This document shows positions 24,464 through 27,814 of a stretch of DNA of 27,814 nucleotides, piece by piece. A model generated the notes under the pieces. That model saw only the letters and a program-made list of their open reading frames with translations, did no database searches and was not told where the DNA came from. The stretch is taken from positions 1 to 27,814 of the forward strand of contig JARCRR010000190.1 of the NCBI GenBank assembly GCA_029850565.1, in the 5' to 3' direction. Origin of the DNA: Gallionella sp. (GTDB lineage: Bacteria > Pseudomonadota > Gammaproteobacteria > Burkholderiales > Gallionellaceae). Both the position numbers and the translations under genes were made by a program. Within the stretch, counting starts at the first letter, position 1. Each line of letters opens with the position of its first letter.

Positions 24464-24487
24464 GGCCTGGGACGAAAATCCCAGGCC
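24464..24487. terminator. GC-rich hairpin between convergent gyrB and topA
   Basis: GGCCTGGGA (24464-24472) and TCCCAGGCC (24479-24487) form a perfect 9-bp stem with a 6-base loop. On the plus strand it is followed by TTATTTCTT, fitting a terminator for gyrB. On the minus strand the arm begins immediately after the topA stop codon but no T run follows. The stem may end gyrB transcripts and protect topA mRNA from 3' decay. Confidence 0.65.
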
Positions 24488-27175
24488 TTATTTCTTGGTG
24501 GTCTTCTTGGCTGCCGGTTTCTTCGCGGCAGGTTTGGCAGCGACCTTCTTGGTGGTTGTTTTTGCCGTTGTCGTCTTCGCCTTGCTCGTTTTCTTGACCG
24601 CCGATTTTTCAGCCGCAGTTTTAGCCGTCGCTTTCTTCACCGTTGCCTTAGGCTTGGCTTCCACTTTTTCCTTGCTGGTCTTTTTGGTCGCGGCTTTCTT
24701 GGCTGCGGGTTTTTTCGCAGTCTTTGCTTTGCCGGTGCCGCCCTTCGCTACCTTGGCGGCAATCAATTCCAGCGCTTCTTCCAGCGTCACCGCCTCGGGT
24801 GTCACATCCTTGGGTAAGGTTGCATTCACCTTACCGTGACGTGCATAGGGGCCATAGCGGCCGCTACAGATCTCCACAGGGGCTTTGTCATCAGGGTGTT
24901 CGCCCAACGTGCGTAACACGGTGTTGCCGCCTGTCTTAGCTTGCGCCAGCAGTTCCACGGCGCGATCCAAGCCGATGTCGAAGATGCTGTCGCTACGCGG
25001 GATGGATTTGAACTTGCCGTCATGTCCGATGTAAGGGCCGAAGCGTCCGATGTTGACGATGACTTTCTTGTTGGACTCTGGGTGCAGACCCAGATCGCGC
25101 GGCAAGGAAAGCAGCTTCAAAGCATGGGCGAGATCGGCTTGTTCCAGCGGCAACTCTTTGGGCCAAGACACGCGCTTGGGCTTGGCCTTCTCGCCCTCTA
25201 CCACTTCGCCTAGCTGTACGTATGGGCCGTAAGGGCCGCGTAGTAACAGCACCAACTGTTTGGTCTCGGGGTGTTCGCCCAATTCTTTGCGGGCTTCGCC
25301 TGCATCCTCTTCGCCGCCCAAGCTGCGGGTAAAGTCGCACTCGGGGTAGCCGGTACAACCGATGAAGCTGCCGCGTTTACCAAGACGTTTCGACAGGGGT
25401 TTGCCGCATTTGGGGCAAGCCTCTTCCAATATCTCGGTGCCGGGGCGATCGACGTCTTTCTTATCGCCGATGAGCCTGTTGAAACCCTTCCAGAACTCAT
25501 CAAGGACCGGGATCCAATCGCGCTTACCTTCGGAGATCTCGTCCAGCTCGTCCTCGAGGTGCGCCGTGAAACCATAGTCCACATAGCGCGTGAAGTGTTC
25601 GGTGAGGAACTTGATGACTACGCGACCCACGTCAGTGGGCATGAAGCGCTTCTTGTCGAGCGTGGCGTATTCGCGCGCTTGCAGGGTAGAAATGATAGTG
25701 GCGTAAGTGGAAGGACGACCGATGCCGTACTCTTCAAGCGACTTGACCAAGCTGGCTTCGGAGAAGCGCGGCGGGGGTTGGGTGAAGTGTTGCTCGCCGT
25801 AAAGGCTGTCCACAGGCAGCACATCACCTTCGGCCAACGGAGGAAGTTTGGCGCTGTCTTCCTCCTCTGCGTCGTCCACATCTTCCATGTACACGCCGAT
25901 GAAACCGGGGAATACCAAGGTCTGGCCAGAGGCGCGGAACAGCGTGTCATCACTGCTCAGGCGGATGTCGATGCTGACCGTATCGAAACGTGCTGGCGCC
26001 ATCTGGCATGCTAGCGTGCGCTTCCAAACCATCTCGTAAAGGCGCATCTGGTCGATAGACAGGTGATCACGCAGACTGTCCGGTGTGCGCAAGATCGAAG
26101 TTGGACGGATGGCTTCGTGTGCCTCTTGCGCATTCTTTGATTTGCTTTTGTAGCTGGGTTGTTTGCCCGGCAGGTACTCGACAGAAAAGTTGTCTTTGAT
26201 GTAGTCGCGTATCTCCGCGACGGCTTCGTTTGCCAGATTCACCGAATCGGTACGCATGTAGGTGATGAGACCGATAGTTTGGCCGCCAATATCGACACCT
26301 TCATAGAGTGATTGCGCGGTGCGCATGGTGCGGTCCGAAGTCATGCCCAGTTTACGCACTGCCTCCTGTTGCAATGTGGAGGTGGTAAACGGTGCGGCAG
26401 GACTACGTTGCTTGCCCTTCTTTTCCACGCGCACTACTTTGGGGGGAAGTTTGGCATCAGCCAATTTGGCGTGGATCGCGTCGTATTCCTTCTGGCTACC
26501 GATGCTCAGTTGATCCAGTTTTTTGCCCTGGAACTGGAACAGTTTGGCTTTGAACGGGATGCTGTTCTTTTGGCTATCCAGATGCACCGACCAGTATTCT
26601 TGGCTCTTGAATTTCTCGATCTCCAGCTCGCGTTCGACGATGAGGCGCAAGGCGGGGCTTTGCACGCGACCAGCCGAAAGACCGGGCCGGATCTTGCGCC
26701 ACAGCAGCGGCGAGAGGTTGAAACCGACCAGATAATCCAAGGCTCGGCGCGCCTGTTGGGCGTTCACCAAGGGCATGGAAATCTCGCGCGGGTGAGCGAC
26801 CGCTTCCTGCACGGCGGACTGGGTGATCTCGTAGAACACTACGCGCTTCATGGCTTTGCCCTTGAGTGCGCGCTTACCTTTCAGCAATTCGGAGATGTGC
26901 CAAGCGATGGCCTCTCCTTCTCTATCGGGGTCGGGTGCGAGCAGGATGGTGTCGGCATCGGCAGCAGCTTTGGCGATAGCATCGACGTGTTTACTATTAC
27001 GCGCAATCGTCTCGTAATTCATCGTGTAACCATTATCGACATCGACCGCACCATTTTTTGGCACAAGGTCGCGCACGTGACCGTACGAGGCCAACACTTC
27101 AAAGTCTTTGCCCAGATATTTTTTTAGTGTCTTAGCCTTAGCAGGGGACTCGACGATCAGAAGGTTCTTTGCCAT
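24488..27175 (-). CDS. topA: DNA topoisomerase I with lysine/alanine-rich C-terminal tail
   Basis: TopA relaxes negative supercoils through a single-strand break, balancing the gyrase encoded next door. The TOPRIM domain has Glu9 (LIVESPAKAKT) and DPDREGEAIAWH (82-93). The catalytic tyrosine is Tyr306 in GLITYMRTDSVN. One Cys4 zinc finger is visible (Cys587, Cys590, Cys607, Cys613). It is followed by three cysteine-poor GPY repeats (GPYGPY near 648, RFGPYIG near 711, RYGPYAR near 773). The last about 84 residues are nearly all Lys, Ala and Thr (PAAKKPAAKK). Length is 895 aa versus 865 in E. coli. The smg gene ends 6 bp upstream. Confidence 0.97.
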   Translation of the reverse strand: MAKNLLIVESPAKAKTLKKYLGKDFEVLASYGHVRDLVPKNGAVDVDNGYTMNYETIARNSKHVDAIAKAAADADTILLAPDPDREGEAIAWHISELLKGKRALKGKAMKRVVFYEITQSAVQEAVAHPREISMPLVNAQQARRALDYLVGFNLSPLLWRKIRPGLSAGRVQSPALRLIVERELEIEKFKSQEYWSVHLDSQKNSIPFKAKLFQFQGKKLDQLSIGSQKEYDAIHAKLADAKLPPKVVRVEKKGKQRSPAAPFTTSTLQQEAVRKLGMTSDRTMRTAQSLYEGVDIGGQTIGLITYMRTDSVNLANEAVAEIRDYIKDNFSVEYLPGKQPSYKSKSKNAQEAHEAIRPTSILRTPDSLRDHLSIDQMRLYEMVWKRTLACQMAPARFDTVSIDIRLSSDDTLFRASGQTLVFPGFIGVYMEDVDDAEEEDSAKLPPLAEGDVLPVDSLYGEQHFTQPPPRFSEASLVKSLEEYGIGRPSTYATIISTLQAREYATLDKKRFMPTDVGRVVIKFLTEHFTRYVDYGFTAHLEDELDEISEGKRDWIPVLDEFWKGFNRLIGDKKDVDRPGTEILEEACPKCGKPLSKRLGKRGSFIGCTGYPECDFTRSLGGEEDAGEARKELGEHPETKQLVLLLRGPYGPYVQLGEVVEGEKAKPKRVSWPKELPLEQADLAHALKLLSLPRDLGLHPESNKKVIVNIGRFGPYIGHDGKFKSIPRSDSIFDIGLDRAVELLAQAKTGGNTVLRTLGEHPDDKAPVEICSGRYGPYARHGKVNATLPKDVTPEAVTLEEALELIAAKVAKGGTGKAKTAKKPAAKKAATKKTSKEKVEAKPKATVKKATAKTAAEKSAVKKTSKAKTTTAKTTTKKVAAKPAAKKPAAKKTTKK

Positions 27176-27181
27176 GTGGGA

Positions 27182-27637
27182 TCAGTGTAGTTGTGTCGCC
27201 TCGGTTGGGGTGAGTAGATCTTCTATCAGCATCGGATCGAGGTCTTCATGCTGATTCCACAAGACCATCAGTGCGATGAGCTTGACCTTATCTACGGATA
27301 GCTTGTCACGGCCCAAGGCGACCACGCGATCGATGATCATCTCACGCTCGATAGGGGTGATGATCTTGTTATGTTCCCAGAAAGCCACGAAACGCAGCCC
27401 TTCTTCACTCATGCGCTCAGCTTCGAAATCGGTGTAGCAACGCAGACCGCTATGATTGATGCTTTCTGGATAAGTGGCATTGGAAAGTTCGCGCAACCCC
27501 GATAACCAAGTCAAAGCTTGGTTGATGTCCTCTTCCTCAAAGCCCGCTGCAGTCAGCTTTGCAGAGAGGCGATTGGGTTCGGGATAGCTTCCCGCATCGA
27601 AATAACTTTCAAACAAAAACAACAAGATATCGAACAT
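27182..27637 (-). CDS. smg: Smg family protein (DUF494), function unknown
   Basis: The 151-aa protein begins MFDILLFLFESYFDAGSYPEPNRL, which I recognise as the Smg/DUF494 family found between dprA and topA in beta- and gammaproteobacteria. It is acidic, has no membrane segment or signal peptide, and appears largely helical. The family has no established biochemical function. It starts 12 bp after the dprA stop and ends 6 bp before topA, so a dprA-smg-topA operon is likely. Confidence 0.92.
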   Translation of the reverse strand: MFDILLFLFESYFDAGSYPEPNRLSAKLTAAGFEEEDINQALTWLSGLRELSNATYPESINHSGLRCYTDFEAERMSEEGLRFVAFWEHNKIITPIEREMIIDRVVALGRDKLSVDKVKLIALMVLWNQHEDLDPMLIEDLLTPTEATQLH

Positions 27638-27649
27638 AAAGGGGGTTTT

Positions 27650-27814
27650 CTAAGCGATTCGTTGATAAAGCCCGCCGGAGAGAGTCGCGACTGCGCCGTC
27701 CAGCTCAAGTTGCAACAGGATGGCGGATAGCTCCGCTATCGTCAAGCCGCTGCGCTGTACCAAGGTCTCGATATCGACCGCATCGAAGCCAAGATGTGTC
27801 AAAAGTGGATGCTC
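27650..27814 (-). CDS. dprA: DNA processing protein DprA, C-terminal fragment (cut by window edge)
   Basis: This is the last 54 codons of a minus-strand gene whose start lies beyond the right edge. The frame reads EHPLLTHLGFDAVDIETLVQ, then RSGLTIAELSAILLQLELDG, and ends GGLYQRIA before TAG. This is the winged-helix domain at the C terminus of DprA, which loads RecA on incoming single-stranded DNA during transformation. The Rossmann core is not in the window. The position before smg and topA supports the call. Confidence 0.88.
   Translation of the reverse strand, partial: EHPLLTHLGFDAVDIETLVQRSGLTIAELSAILLQLELDGAVATLSGGLYQRIA

Noticed and set aside
24491..24742. topA tail as a frameshift or assembly artefact
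   Set aside because: The tail is in frame, ends at a clean stop next to a hairpin, and keeps biased codons; such basic tails are known on bacterial TopA.
25271..27127. Two long open frames (247 and 271 codons) antisense to topA
   Set aside because: Both sit wholly inside an intact, conserved topA and show no domain; shadows.
1..27814. Mobile elements, CRISPR, toxin-antitoxin, phage or defence genes
   Set aside because: All intact frames of credible length belong to housekeeping families in conserved order; no transposase, repeat-spacer array or unexplained gap over 300 bp was seen.

Overview
The window is chromosomal core sequence around a replication origin. It most likely comes from a betaproteobacterium. 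The evidence is the gene order rpmH-dnaA-dnaN-gyrB, followed by a topA-smg-dprA block, and protein sequences that read as ordinary betaproteobacterial homologues. A Nitrosomonadales or Gallionellaceae-like source is only a guess. Every intact gene is a recognisable housekeeping gene. I see no mobile element, CRISPR array, tRNA, rRNA or defence island.

Left part (1-4030). The 3' end of ubiB (+) converges on a glmU-glmS pair (-), which makes UDP-GlcNAc precursors. The likely glmUS terminator lies inside the ubiB coding sequence. A C(UUCG)G terminator separates glmU from the ATP synthase genes.

Centre (4031-19043, all -). Read in the direction of transcription, this run is rpmH, rnpA, yidD, yidC, mnmE, mnmG, rsmG, parA, parB, atpI, atpB, atpE, atpF, atpH, atpA, atpG, atpD, atpC. 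Gaps are short or genes overlap (rpmH/rnpA, yidC/mnmE, mnmG/rsmG, rsmG/parA, parB/atpI). The run links ribosome and RNase P components, membrane insertion, tRNA wobble modification, 16S rRNA methylation, chromosome segregation and the whole F1Fo ATP synthase. A near-ideal sigma70 promoter precedes rpmH. A perfect parS site lies between mnmE and mnmG.

Origin and right part (19044-27814). Gene polarity flips between rpmH (-) and dnaA (+). The 143-bp gap there carries one perfect DnaA box. The AT-rich 204-bp dnaA-dnaN gap has two one-mismatch boxes. dnaA, dnaN and gyrB run rightward. A second parS site starts on the base after the dnaN stop. gyrB converges on topA (-), which is preceded in its direction of transcription by smg and the 3' end of dprA. 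dnaA and dnaN are clearly more AT-rich than the flanking genes.

No intergenic stretch exceeds 300 bp. Nothing here looks like an undescribed multi-gene system. The points worth a second look are cis elements: two parS sites, a terminator embedded in a convergent gene, the origin boxes, a direct repeat in the atpE leader, and unusual starts and overlaps. The basic tail of TopA is also notable.
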